This document shows positions 19,856 through 30,881 of a stretch of 64,000 nucleotides of DNA, one piece after another. The DNA comes from Saitoella complicata NRRL Y-17804 (Eukaryota > Ascomycota > Saitoellomycetes > Saitoellales > Saitoellaceae), in NCBI RefSeq assembly GCF_001661265.1, contig NW_017567001.1, positions 1 to 64,000 on the forward strand, written 5' to 3'. Position 1 is the first letter of the stretch; each line of letters starts with the position of its first letter. The notes under the pieces are model-generated. The model was not told the origin of the DNA. It worked only from the letters and a program-made list of their open reading frames with translations, and did no database searches. Made by a program: the position numbers and the translations under genes.

Positions 19856-21208
19856 TTACTCGGCAACCCAGACACTGGCCATACCCATCCCGGTACCGAT
19901 ACACATACTCGTAACACCGACCTTCTTCCCGGTCCGCTTCAACTCCGTCAACAAAGTAGAGATCTGCCTAGCTCCCGTGGCACCAAGTGGGTGTCCGAAA
20001 GCGATGGCTCCACCCTTGGGGTTAACCTTCTCGAGCGGCAAGCCCAAGACCTGGCAAGAGTAAAGTGCCTGCGACGCGAAGGCCTCGTTAATCTCGTAGA
20101 TGTCAACCTGGTCTTTGGTGATGCCAGCTTTCTCAAGAGCGATTGGGATAGCGTAAGCCGGTCCGATACCCATGACACGGGGAGGAACACCAGCAACGGA
20201 GGCGGAAACGAACTTGCCGATGACCTGCAATCCGTTGGCCTGAGCGAAGGAGCGGCGGCACAACAGGACGGCGGCAGCACCGTCGGAGATCTGAGAGGCG
20301 TTACCGGCGTGGGTGGTTCCGGTCTTGCTAAACGCGGGCCTGATCTTGGCGAGGGATTCGGCAGTCACGCCAGGACGGACACCATCATCGCGGTCGACCG
20401 TGACCTCCTTTTCCTCATCTGTCTTCGGGTCAGTGAACTTGACCTTGAGAGGCACAATCTCCTCGTTGAAGAGTCCTTGTTGCTGAGCCTTGGCGGCCTT
20501 CGCGTATGAAGAGGCGGCAAACTCGTCTTGAGCTTGGCGAGAAATGTTGAATTCTTTCGCAACATTTTCAGAGGTGATACCCTGTAAGAGAAGATATTAG
20601 TGTTGGCCATACCAAACAACGAATCATCCTTACCATCGGAATCAGACAATCCTTCGCCTCTGAGTGTCCCTTCAACAAGTCACTGAACTCGGATACCGCA
20701 CCGGGTCCGTAGTTGTTCGACATGCTCTCGACACCAGCACCAATACCACAGTCAATCATTCCGGCCTTGATTTCATGCGCAATCTGAACGCATGCTTGCA
20801 AACCGGAGGAGCATTGGCGGTTCACTGCGTTGACAGAGGTGGAGGAAGGGAACCCAGCGACCAATGCGGCAGCACGGAACTCGGTCGCACCGCCACCGGG
20901 AGGGAGAACGGAACCGACTGCGATGTCCTGAACGAGGGAAGGGTTGATACCGGACTTGGTGATGGTGGCCTGTGACAATGCGTTAATTCATTACCCTCGA
21001 AAGCATTGATGACGGGAACTACCTTGAGGACACCAGCAAGGATATCGGAAGCTTGGGTATCCTTGAAGCCACCCTTTCCGCCCTTGGTCAACGCAGAACG
21101 AAGAGCGGCGACGACAACAACATCGTCTGCGTTCTTGCTGTCGATACTGGACGACAAACCGGTGATGTGAGAGGCGACCTGTGCAACGCGGTTGACTGCT
21201 GATGCCAT
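19856..21208 (-). CDS. POT1: Peroxisomal 3-ketoacyl-CoA thiolase
   Basis: Last step of peroxisomal beta-oxidation: 3-ketoacyl-CoA plus CoA to acetyl-CoA and a shortened acyl-CoA. Exons 21208-21023, 20969-20634 and 20581-19856 (introns 53 and 52 nt) give 415 aa. The acyl-accepting Cys lies in VNRQCSSGLQA, the catalytic His in AFGHPLGATGARQ, and the second Cys in SMCIGTGMGMA. Residues 7-15 (RVAQVASHI) fit the N-terminal PTS2 import signal of yeast Pot1, with Ile instead of the usual Leu/Ala at the last position. There is no mitochondrial-type leader. A TATAAA lies about 70 bp upstream on the minus strand (21283-21278). It is divergent from the GID4 gene. Confidence 0.94.
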
Positions 21209-21609
21209 TGCCTGGGGATGTATGCTGTATGCTGTTTGTTGTTGTTGTTGTTGTTGAGAAGAGGACTTCAGGAGGTGTTTATAAGGGCGATGTGCGGGGT
21301 TTTAGCGTCGGTCGGCGTTCGGAGTCTCCCGTTTCGCATGTGACACCCGCATGTGAAGGGAATCAACCTTCGTGGACTTTAAGGGGGGCGGGTACGACAG
21401 TGGCACCAACTCATACGCTCTGCTATAGCACACAGCCAGGAAGATGCGAACTCCCGTGCATTAGGTGGGCCGCCCTCACACAATCGATTGCGCGTCACGC
21501 TGCATCCTTGCATCATCGCGCATCCTCCCATTTGATAAGCAATCCAGAGTTCCTCGAGCATTTTCGACGAGCCTCCCGTCACCCACGATCCTCCTGTCCT
21601 CTAAACAAG
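21209..21609. promoter_or_regulatory. Shared divergent promoter of thiolase and GID4
   Basis: Four hundred bases between opposed start codons. On the thiolase side are a (GTT)6 run at 21238-21255, read as CAA repeats in the thiolase leader, and a minus-strand TATAAA at 21278-21283. No gene is seen in the interval. Confidence 0.5.
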
Positions 21610-22681
21610 ATGCCAGTCCTTCGTGAAGGTATCCCCAACAGCGACGGCATTTACCCTGCACTGCCTCTTCCACTCACTCCGTCCGGCACGAAGTTCGAAC
21701 CGACGAGTTACGTCGATGTTCCGCCCGTTCCTGTTCAAGAACTCTCTCATCTCTCTTTGCACCTGCCTGAGCATTTGACGCCAGCTGGGGCCGACTACGA
21801 CTGTGATATGGGGGGTATCGGAATCGTGAGGGGGGAGGGTGAGAAGAGGAGGAAGATAGAGAGACAGGATGAGGTTGAAGACGAAGGTATTGCGAGCAGT
21901 CCACTCAACAGTGGAGACAGTCTCTTTGGAACTGCTCGTTTGAAGAGGTACGTACTTCAGTCATCTGTGGGGGTTCGGCACTGACGAATGACATACAGTC
22001 GACGACTCGGTGCCCTCCGCTCCGGAACCACATTCATCGGCACTCAAAAGGCGCTTGGACGAGAACCTTACAGTATCAAGGTCACTATTCATGACGTGGA
22101 CTTGCTGGTGGACGACAAAATCAGCGGATACTTGGAGTGTAGCGGATTGTTGCCTGAACCAGTGACTACCTTTTTTGATGGTGCGATAACCCCCGATTCC
22201 GTAACTCCTGTGAATGTATGCTAACGAGCATTACACAGGCGATATCATCGGTCCTAAGCATACGTTCCGCACACTCACGGCCGGAAAACCACCCACGGAA
22301 TACGTGGACCTCGCACACTGGTCAAAGTTCCCCGCGTTTCGCTCTCGCCTCATTTCACCACAAGCGCACCTTCTATCCAATTTACCCCTTTCCACTGAGG
22401 TTGTTGCCAGAGACAGATACGCGCCTCTTTACAACACTCACGAAGCCCACGACCCGTACACATCCGACTACATCTTCATGCGCTGGAAGGAGAAGTTCTT
22501 GGTGCCGGATTATAAGGAGACAATCAGTGGTGCTTCCTTCTGCGGGTGGTACTATGTCTGCTTCAGGAGGAGTACGGGGCATATTACGGGTTTCTATTAT
22601 CATGCCAACAGTGAGTTGTATCAGGAGTTGGAGTTGTGCATGGAGGAAGAGACGGGCTTTGGGGAGTTTGAGTGGAGGTGA
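21610..22681 (+). CDS. GID4: GID ubiquitin ligase substrate receptor (Gid4/Vid24)
   Basis: Substrate receptor of the GID/CTLH E3 ligase, which in yeast binds Pro/N-degrons of gluconeogenic enzymes when glucose returns. Exons 21610-21947, 21999-22180 and 22239-22681 (introns 51 and 58 nt) give 320 aa. After a disordered N-terminus, the Vid24 barrel contains LRSGTTFIGTQKALGREPYS, KISGYLECSGLLPEPVTTFF, the conserved YIFMRWKEKFLVPD, ETISGASFCGWYYVCF and ITGFYYHANSELYQELEL. All hallmark blocks are present in order. Sharing a promoter region with a beta-oxidation thiolase suggests carbon-source control of both, but this is inference. Confidence 0.92.
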
Positions 22682-22876
22682 TCGTGATCGACGTGATCGA
22701 CTGAAGGAGTACTGCTGGAAATGAGTGAGTGGACGAGTAGAGTGTACGATATATTCGTTAGAGACTGTCTACATTGAGGTGACGACGAGTAATGTTAGAA
22801 CGGCGTTGTCGATTGCAAAACGAATTGAATATGACCTGTCCGCTTCAAGCTTCATGGCGCAGCAGCTGTGATGCAA

Positions 22877-22884
22877 TGACGTCA
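22877..22884. promoter_or_regulatory. CRE palindrome TGACGTCA
   Basis: A perfect 8-bp cAMP-response element lies about 47 bp upstream of a TATATAAA box and 114 bp upstream of the HSP12-like ATG. Fungal ATF/CREB bZIP factors (fission yeast Atf1) bind this site and control stress genes of the hsp9/HSP12 type. Occupancy is inferred. Confidence 0.55.
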
Positions 22885-22930
22885 AGCCGCACGGCCACAC
22901 CGAACCCTGGTCACACGCGGGCACGCCTTC

Positions 22931-22938
22931 TATATAAA
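22931..22938 (+). promoter_or_regulatory. TATA box of the HSP12-like gene
   Basis: TATATAAA 60 bp before the start codon. A strong TATA is typical of inducible stress genes. Confidence 0.6.
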
Positions 22939-22997
22939 CACCCAGATCTGCCCTTCCATTTCGCCCATCAACCAGTTCTACTACTACAATAACAAAC

Positions 22998-23367
22998 ATG
23001 TCTGACACCGGCCGCAAATCCTTCACCGACCAGCTTGGCGACGCTGCTAAGCCCGACTCTGAGAAGTCCTACCTCGAGCAGGCTGGCGACTCCGTCTCCG
23101 GCGCCTACGACCGCGTCGCTGCTGCCGTCGTCCCTAACGAGCAAAAGTCCACCACCCAGAAGATCGGTGACTCAGTCCGCCCAGAGTCCGACTCTGAGAA
23201 GCAGGGAAAGAGCATGCTCGACTCTGCCAAAGATGTGAGTAGTGCCGTCCTCGGCGGGGAGGCGAAAGGACAAGGGTGTGTCACCCTCCTGACGTCTCCT
23301 TCGTTGTGAATCGAATAGAATTGATTGCTGACAGACGTTGATGTAGACTCTTGGGTTGAACCAGTAA
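22998..23367 (+). CDS. Small heat-shock / stress protein, HSP9/HSP12 family
   Basis: Small hydrophilic, natively disordered stress protein that folds on membranes; induced by heat, osmotic or stationary-phase stress in yeasts. Exon 1 (22998-23234) encodes MSDTGRKSFTDQLGDAAKPD, then SYLEQAGDSVSGAYDRVAAA, and ends with SMLDSAKD; exon 2 (23347-23367) adds TLGLNQ, matching the family's C-terminal motif. The product is 85 aa. The intron is 112 nt, longer than its neighbours' introns, and contains a second in-frame acceptor at 23334 that would end the protein as DTLM. A CRE and a TATA box precede the gene. Confidence 0.93.
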
Positions 23368-23693
23368 ACTGTCTTTTTTCGTTTTGGATCAATAAGGATG
23401 GATACTTTCTACTCTACTCTTGGATGTACGATATATGCCATTGAGGCGTGATGGACAAGGATACCGAATAATATACCCTTTTATGTTAATGCATTCAAAC
23501 AAGGTATTCTGCTGCCTACTCCCTATGGTTCACTTGTAGAACACCAAGATACGCATTGCGAGGGTTACCGACAAGTATATCCAAGCGAGCAGCGCGGTAC
23601 AGTACAGCAATGAAGCGAAGGGATTACTTGAACGACTGAACATCAGCAGCCGTACCGCAGGCATATGTATTGCACACGCTCTGCCGCGGAGAC
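23368..23693. other. Intergenic region
   Basis: Downstream of the HSP12-like gene. The minus strand holds a hydrophobic frame ending at 23530 (LLYCTALLAWIYLSVTLAM) that might be a last exon of the possible membrane protein at 23694-24047. Otherwise nothing is recognised. Confidence 0.4.
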
Positions 23694-24047
23694 CTAATGA
23701 AATGTGTTGAAAAATAAAACCGATTTCATGGCAAACAGTGTCTTTAGAGGCACCGGGGCAGCCGAGTGTACCTCCGGCAGCCCATCCGACCACCCGTCCC
23801 GCAGAACGACACCCCGACGGCTTAATAGCAAAGCCGCGTACCCAAAGACGATGCAAACAACGGCCATCACGTCCACAAATAAGCTGTAAAATCCGCCGAT
23901 TCGCCACTCTCCGCTGCTGACGAAACATACTTGGACTTGCTGGCGCCTGTGACCTGGCTCGCGCGACGCTAACCAAATTTGCGTGCGCTTGAAAAACTGC
24001 TGGGCGGGACTTCCTCTCGTCTTGATCATACCAGGCGTATCCTCCAT
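23694..24047 (-). CDS. Possible small membrane protein, exon structure uncertain
   Basis: ATG at 24047 opens 117 codons beginning MEDTPGMIKTRGSPAQQFF and including a hydrophobic stretch GGFYSLFVDVMAVVCIVFGY. The N-terminal 40 residues have gene-like composition, and the start is placed divergently 37 bp from the eEF2 ATG. A plausible 47-nt intron (donor GTATGT, acceptor TTTTACAG) overlaps the hydrophobic segment, and another hydrophobic frame (LLYCTALLAWIYLSVTLAM) ends at 23530, so the true gene may be spliced differently and run further. No family recognised. The competing view is that this is merely the eEF2 promoter. Confidence 0.35.
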   Translation of the reverse strand: MEDTPGMIKTRGSPAQQFFKRTQIWLASREPGHRRQQVQVCFVSSGEWRIGGFYSLFVDVMAVVCIVFGYAALLLSRRGVVLRDGWSDGLPEVHSAAPVPLKTLFAMKSVLFFNTFH

Positions 24048-24084
24048 CTTTCTTTACTCCAAGGAATAGAACAGAAGAGTCAAG

Positions 24085-26677
24085 ATGGTGCGTTTATTGA
24101 TCAATTGCAGTCGTTTGGATCCGCTCTGTATGCTAACTCCCGTCTCTCTAGGTGAACTTCACGATTGACCAGATCCGTGTCCTTATGGACAAGGTTACGA
24201 ACGTCCGTAACATGTCCGTCATTGCTCACGTCGATCACGGAAAGTCCACCTTGACCGACTCCCTTATCCAGAAGGCCGGTATTATCTCCGCTGCCCGTGC
24301 TGGTGATGCTCGTTTCATGGACACCCGTGCCGATGAGCAGGAGCGTGGTATTACTATCAAGTCTACCGCTATCTCCCTTTACGCTGAGCTTACCGAGGAG
24401 GACTGCAAGGATGTCAACCAGAAGACCGACGGTCAAGAGTTCTTGATCAACTTGATCGACTCTCCCGGTCACGTTGACTTCGCCTCCGAGGTCACTGCTG
24501 CTCTCCGTGTTACCGACGGTGCTTTGGTCGTTGTCGACTGTGTTGAGGGTGTCTGTGTCCAGACCGAGACTGTCTTGCGTATGGCTTTGGGTGAGCGTAT
24601 TAAGCCCGTTGTCATCATCAACAAGGTCGACCGTGCTCTTCTCGAGCTCCAGATCAACAAGGAGGACCTTTACCAGTCCTTCTCCCGTACCGTCGAGTCC
24701 GTCAACGTCATCATCTCCACCTACTTCGACAAGGCCCTCGGCGACATGCAGGTCTACCCCGAGAAGGGTACCGTTGCCTTCGGTTCCGGTCTCCACGGAT
24801 GGGCTTTCACCGTCCGTCAGTTCGCCGTCAAGTACGCCAAGAAGTTCGGTGTTGACCGTTCCAAGATGCTTGACCGTCTCTGGGGTGACAACTATTTCAA
24901 CCCCAAGACCAAGAAGTGGACCAAGACCGCTACTGGTGCCGACGGAGCCCAGCTCGAGCGTGCCTTCAACATGTTCGTTTTGGACCCTATCTTCCGCATC
25001 TTCTCTGCTGTCATGAACTTCAAGACGGACGAGATCCCCAAGCTTTTGGAGAAGCTCGAGATTACCTTGAAGTCCGACGAGAAGGAGCTCGAGGGTAAGG
25101 CCCTCTTGAAGGTCGTCATGCGCAAGTTCTTGCCCGCTGCCGATGCCCTTCTCGAGATGATCGTCATCCACCTTCCTTCCCCCGTTACCGCTCAGGCGTA
25201 CCGTGCTGAGACTCTTTACGAGGGTCCCATGGACGATGAGTGCGCTATCGCCATCCGTGACTGTGACCCCAAGGGTCCCCTCATGTTGTACGTCTCCAAG
25301 ATGGTTCCCACCTCCGACAAGGGACGTTTCTTCGCTTTCGGTCGTGTCTTCGCCGGTACCATCAAGTCCGGTTTGAAGGTCCGTATCCAGGGTCCTAACT
25401 ACGTTCCCGGATCCAAGTCCGACTTGTTCGTCAAGTCCGTTCAGCGTGTTGTCCTCATGATGGGTTCCAAGATTGAGCCCCTCGAGGACTGTCCCGCCGG
25501 TAACATCGTCGGTTTGGTTGGTATTGACCAGTTCTTGTTGAAGTCTGGTACCCTTACCACCTCCGAGACCGCCCACAACTTGAAGGTTATGAAGTTCTCC
25601 GTTTCCCCCGTCGTCCAGGTCGCCGTCGAGGTCAAGAACGCCAACGACTTGCCCAAGCTTGTTGAGGGTCTTAAGCGTCTCTCCAAGTCCGACCCCTGTG
25701 TCCTTACCTTCATCTCTGAGTCTGGTGAGCACATTGTTGCCGGTGCTGGTGAGTTGCACTTGGAGATTTGTTTGAAGGATCTCGAGGAGGACCACGCTGG
25801 TGTTCCCCTCAGGAAGTCTCCTCCCGTCGTCGCCTACCGTGAGACCGTCACCGGTGACTCCTCCATGACTGCTTTGTCCAAGTCCCCCAACAAGCACAAC
25901 CGTATCTTCATGACTGCTCACGCTTTGGGTGAGGAGGTCTCCGTCGACATTGAGGCTGGTAAGATCAGCCCCAAGGACGACTTCAAGGCTCGTGCCCGTA
26001 TCCTCGCTGATGAGCACGGCTGGGACGTCACTGACGCCCGTAAGATCTGGTGTTTCGGTCCCGACACCGCCGGACCTAACCTTATGGTTGACCAGACCAA
26101 GGCCGTTGCTTACCTCAACGAAATCAAGGACTCCTGTGTTGCCGCCTTCCAGTGGGCCACCAAGGAGGGACCCCTTGCTGAGGAGAACATGCGTGGATGC
26201 CGTTTCAACATCCTCGATGTCGTTCTTCACGCCGATGCCATCCACCGTGGTGGAGGTCAGATCATCCCCACTTGTCGTCGTGTCATCTACGCCTCTTCTC
26301 TCCTCGCCGAGCCTGGACTCATGGAGCCCGTCTTCTTGGTCGAGATCACCTGTCCCGAAAACGCCATGGGTGGTATCTACGGTGTCCTTACCCGTCGTCG
26401 TGGTCACGTCTTCGCCGAGGAGCAGCGTCCCGGTACCCCTCTTTTCAACATCAAGGCCTACTTGCCCGTCAACGAGTCCTTCGGTTTCACCGCTGACCTC
26501 CGTGCCGCTACTGGTGGTCAGGCTTTCCCCCAGTCTGTCTTCGACCACTGGCAGTTGTACCCCGGATCTCCTCTCGACAACACTTCCTCCTGTGGTAAGA
26601 TCGTCACCGACATGCGTGTCCGCAAGGGTCTCAAGGCTGAGGTTCCCGGACTTGACAACTACTACGACAAGCTCTAA
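24085..26677 (+). CDS. EFT2: Translation elongation factor 2
   Basis: GTPase that drives ribosomal translocation. Exon 1 is only the ATG (24085-24087); a 64-nt intron with a TGCTAAC branch site leads to exon 2 (24152-26677), giving [10 protein letters not shown]... and 842 aa, the same length as yeast eEF2. G1 is [10 protein letters not shown]2 RGITIKST, G3 DSPGHVDF and G4 NKVD. The Thr of the switch-I phosphosite ([13 protein letters not shown]) and the diphthamide loop [12 protein letters not shown] are intact. Codon use is extremely biased toward C-ending and CGT/GGT codons, which also leaves the antisense strand open for 862 codons. High expression is expected. Confidence 0.98.
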
Positions 26678-27023
26678 GCGACTTCTCACTTCTTTCGGGT
26701 TTTTGGAGTTGTTTTTTAACTTGGTTATGGTAATGTTTCGTGTTCAATAGGGATGGAAGGCCCATGTATAGTACTCTTTCGCATTTAAAAAAAGCGTCAA
26801 CAGAATTCTTGGTCCATCTTCTCGTAGTATTCATAATCCTGCAAATGCATTTTGTCGCCTTAACGAAGGGTAGGAATTGACTTCTCTCTCCAGCGTACGT
26901 CGTAAAACGCGCAGGGTGCGGCGGGCGAGGCATGCGATGTCACCGCGCACCGACACCAACACCAACTGAACACCGAGGGTCGCGACGGCACTTGTACTCG
27001 GCGGCCTTGATCCAGCAATTGCG
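26678..27023. other. Intergenic region
   Basis: The eEF2 3' UTR and the promoter of the next gene. No element recognised. Confidence 0.45.
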
Positions 27024-28908
27024 ATGGGCAAAAAGAAGTCGAGAAATGGACAGGCAAAGAAGGTCGACCAGACTGTCAATGATACACCAGACCGCGAGGA
27101 ATCCGTAACACCGGAAGACGCGGGATCAGGAGATTCACCCGCCGAAACACCGACAGCAGAGGACAAGGAAGTGGAAGCAGAGCAGGGTACGCCATTAGCT
27201 GGGGCGATAGCTGAAGCGCCAGGTGCTTTTCCAAGTGAGGAGCACGAAGAACCTGCGGAAGCGGATGAAGTTGCGGATGTGGAGATCACTGGTGAGGAGG
27301 ACAACCACAAGGAAAATATCGATGATCAGTCCGTTTCGAACGACGCCCCTTTCCCGAACGAACAAGAGAGCGACAATGCGGAAGCGAAGACATCGGCACC
27401 AACGTCAGTGTCCGAAGCAGAAGTAAACAAGGCGCCTGCAGAGGACGATCAACCCGAAGAACCATCAGCCGACAAACATGAAGCGAACCCCGAAACTGAT
27501 GACGATACAGAGGATCCGGAGACCAAAATCGCCACCGCGAAACCAAGTATGGATCTGAGAGTTGCTACGGAAATGGCCGAGGATGACACTCAAGCTAGAG
27601 ACGAGGGGGAAACCAGGTCGACTCGACCTTCGAATATCGCCATACCACCACCAATGATCCGTGAATCGTCACAGTCAACTATTAAGAAGATCAGCATCAA
27701 CCAGGACGACCTCTCACCACGCGCGCCTCTCTCGGCTGCAACAGGCGATATATCTCCTTCCGCAGATGTAGCCACGCCGACAGTCGAACATCCCTCGGAG
27801 CTCCCCTCGTTCGGCAAGCTTAGTATCTCTACAAGACACTCACCCACCTCGCCGCGATTCAACCGACGACCATCTATCGCCGATCGGAGACGGTCCTCGA
27901 GTATCTCTGCAGCATCAGCCGCATCCACAGCATCATCACGAGCTAGGTCCGAATCGTTGGCCTCGGTAAAGAGTGTGCTGAGTGAGGAGTTGGACGAGTT
28001 TGATGAGTTTGCGGAGGCAGGAGAAGGTGATGACGATTTCGGGGATTTCGAGGCTGGAGAAGCATTTGATACTTTTGTTGCTCCGGCGGAGCCTCAGGTG
28101 CCGTCTATCGTATGTCTTCCACCACGAAATGCCGAACCATCCACTAACGAGATGACATACAGTACATACCTAATCTGACCGATCAAGCGGATGCAAACGC
28201 GGTGCAAAAGGAGATAGCACCACTACTGGATCTCATATCACCACGACCTCCTACAGAAGTACCACCTCCACCTCCGCTTCCATCAGCACCTTCAAATGAT
28301 GCCCCGCTACTCCTGACTGAGAGAAGGTATGGCATCTATCACAATGACCTAGTTCTGAATGCTGACGATCTGCATACAGTCTATCCCTATGGAAGCAGTT
28401 AACTGCTCCACCTCCATTACAACCACCAGATTGGAAGCGGTCACGGATAAAGAGGTTGTTTTTGGTATCACTCGGTGTGCCAGTTGATTTGGACGAGATT
28501 CTACCCCAAGAGACGAAATTGAAGAAGCTCGTTTTGCCATCACTGAGGTCGAATGCCGTGGATGGCTCAAAGGATAGAACAGGTTCACAATCAGAGGGAA
28601 ATGGAGCTGCGAACTTTGATGTCCAGGCGGCAAGACAACTGGCGGCTACTTCAAGTGCTGCAGTGGAGAATATGTCAGAAGATGAACTTAGAGCACACGT
28701 GAAGCGATTGGAGGCTGTTGCACAGGAAGCGAACGAGGTCATCACGCAGTGGCTGGCAAAGAGGGAGGCGGTCATGAGCGACAAGGAGACGTTCGAAGCT
28801 GTCATCGAGAATCTCGTGGGGCACGCACAAAGGACGCGGAGGAACCGAGCGAGCATCTTGGGTGCATTCAGGAGCGGGACACCACCAACGAAGAAGAAGT
28901 CAAAGTAA
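27024..28908 (+). CDS. LAA2: AP-1/clathrin accessory protein, Laa2 (YBL010C)-like
   Basis: Three exons, 27024-28109, 28163-28326 and 28380-28908 (two 53-nt introns), give 592 aa. The first 280 residues are acidic and disordered. Then come FDEFAEAGEGDDDFGDFEAG and an acidic/Phe run of the kind that binds clathrin-adaptor ear domains. The C-terminal third holds the conserved part: LWKQLTAPPPLQPPDWKRSR, then RLFLVSLGVPVDLDEILP, and a helical region. This pattern matches the fungal YBL010C/Laa2 family, whose yeast member recruits Laa1 to AP-1 at the trans-Golgi. Assignment rests on my memory of the family and should be checked by profile search. Confidence 0.65.
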
Positions 28909-28976
28909 GACTATCTATCCCAAAATATCTATCACGTCCTCTGTCGTGCAACAAATGTCCAATGTCCTTACTCAAA

Positions 28977-29680
28977 CTAGAACTTGCCCTGCAACGCGCT
29001 TCTCCCCATCATCCTTGCAGTCTCGTAAACAGTAGTCCACAAGTTTCCCCAGTCAAGGGTGGAAGAGAACGTGTCGGCGAAACCGAAAGGCAACATAGCC
29101 GGAATCCAACCCTGAGCCAACTCCAACGCCCAGCATCCCTCAGGCATAGAGTACTGCGCGCGAGCACCACGGAGGTAGACGTTCTGCTCTCCAGCCTTGT
29201 ACGAACGCGCGTAAAGCTCTCCAGGAGAGAACGCGAGCTGCTCACCCTGGAGGATAGTAAAGTAGTCGTTGGCCATGTGGATACCGGAGTGACCCTCAGT
29301 CTCGAGAGGAGTTCCAAAGATGATAAGGTACTCGGAGATAGACGCGTGAAGAATGATCATGGCACCCTGAGATCGTTCGTTAGAATCAAAACAAATGAGA
29401 GCCTGGGAAGCAAACATACCATGGCACCACCGGCGTTGTTGAAGAACCACGGGCTGTAGTCAAGAGGCGCAACAAGCTCTCCATACTCCTCCCTCAAACC
29501 AGACACCAACGCCTCGAACAAAGCCTCGGTGTTGTTTCCATGCGCCGCAATAGCCTTCTGGGAGACCTCCTGAAGGACCTTGGGGTCGAACTTGTAGAGC
29601 GTCGGGAGGACGTTGACGTCGAACCAAGCCCAGATGAAGTAAAGGATGGGGAGGAAGAAGGCAAGACGGAGGAAACGCAT
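28977..29680 (-). CDS. ERG2: C-8 sterol isomerase
   Basis: Converts fecosterol to episterol by moving the C8-C9 double bond in ergosterol synthesis, in the ER; target of morpholine antifungals. Exon 1 (29680-29420) and exon 2 (29366-28977), separated by a 53-nt intron, give 216 aa (yeast 222). An N-terminal membrane helix (RLAFFLPILYFIWAWF) is followed by family blocks GNNTEALFEALVSGLREEYG, WFFNNAGGAM, MIILHASISEYLIIFGT, ETEGHSG and GWIPAMLPFGFADT. Splicing restores NNAGGAM-GAMIILHAS exactly. Complete. Confidence 0.97.
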
Positions 29681-29872
29681 TAGGGTGACTGTAACGACGA
29701 CTTTCGCTTCTCGCCGAATCCGAACCCGCGTTATGTTGACCTCGGCCAGTCACGTGTGGGGGTTACCCGATCGGGGGGTCGGACCAGGGAAGAATCCAGG
29801 TTACCGCAGCACTCCATAATATCGCCGCCGTACCGCACGTAAAGAAAATACCATATCAAGAACAAGACAATA

Positions 29873-30421
29873 ATGGTTTGTGGTTTGGACCATCGTTGTT
29901 AAGGACTGGTGCTAACATGACGTACAGGCTCACCGCCTTCTCGCACAAGTCGTCATCGTCGGCACCCAGGTCTTTGGCCGTGCCTTCGTTCAAGCATGGA
30001 AGCAGGCAGCGGCCAACTCAAGAGCAGCCGGTGCTGGTGCTGCTGCGGCGACAGGGACCGGAAATGCAGTTAAGGATGCGATTACCAGGCAAACTGGACT
30101 TACCGCCGACGAGGCTTTTCAGATCCTGAATGTGGAGAAGGGCAATTTCAATTTGGATGAGATCAAATCAAGACATGACAAACTGTTCGACATTAACGAT
30201 CCAAAGAAGGGTAGTGGATCTTTGTACTTGCAATCGAAGGTGGTGCGGGCGCTTGAGAGATTACAAATGGTATGTGCGGCGACGTTCTTTCCTTGTTACA
30301 GGGTACTGACATATATGTCCAGGAAATCGCACAGAAGGAGGCAGAAAACGCGGCGGAAGGAAAGCCAGCAGAAGATGCACAGGGTGGATCAGGTTCGGGG
30401 CCCTCTCAGCCGTCAGCATGA
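29873..30421 (+). CDS. PAM16: Mitochondrial import motor subunit Pam16/Tim16
   Basis: J-like regulator that pairs with Pam18 in the presequence translocase-associated motor at the inner mitochondrial membrane. Exon 1 is only ATG (29873-29875); exon 2 is 29928-30269 and exon 3 is 30323-30421 (introns 52 and 53 nt; first donor GTTTGT, branch site GCTAAC). The 147-aa product begins MAHRLLAQVVIVGTQVFGRA. The degenerate J domain (LTADEAFQILNVEKGNF to LYLQSKVVRALERL) has DINDPKKGSG where true J proteins have HPD, as expected for Pam16. Length matches yeast (149). Confidence 0.96.
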
Positions 30422-30881
30422 ACGGAGTGTTGAGGTGTATGTCGCGGGGTTATGTGGTCCGATATTGATGATGCTGTCGGACAACGGAGTAATACGGCAC
30501 AGGCGGTCAAAGAGACGGCCAAATAAGAGGACAGAGCATTCGAGGAGCATATTGGGTTTATCTTTGTTATTTTCTAGCGTTCGGTTTGGGCATGCGTTTC
30601 CATATCACTCCATTCTTCCGGGTGCACAACAGGGCTCCGGATACTTTCAAAAGCAGTGCAACGAGTACACAAATATAACATCTTCTTTCAGAGATCGTTC
30701 CACTCCTTCGTAATCGTCGCTACTTATGGGTGATAGGGTCTGGCAAGCCCTACTTCAGGCACCGGCATACGGCCAGCACGCGCGGGGCCACCACCGCTTG
30801 GGGGAAATTCGCGGCGGACGACTTGAACGAGATCCCTCGTGCATCACCGGTTCAGCCCTCCGCCCAGTAATTCTTGCCAAC
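30422..30881. other. Intergenic region before RPS24
   Basis: 460 bases holding the PAM16 3' end and the RPS24 promoter. No gene recognised. Confidence 0.45.

Noticed and set aside
19727-20509. 260-codon plus-strand frame over the thiolase gene
   Set aside because: Shadow of the thiolase's third exon; thiolase motifs are exact on the minus strand.
24101-26689. 862-codon open frame antisense to eEF2
   Set aside because: eEF2 almost never uses Leu TTA/CTA or Ser TCA, whose complements are stops, so the antisense strand stays open by codon bias. The product is low-complexity Gly/Val/Leu/Asp with no family features.
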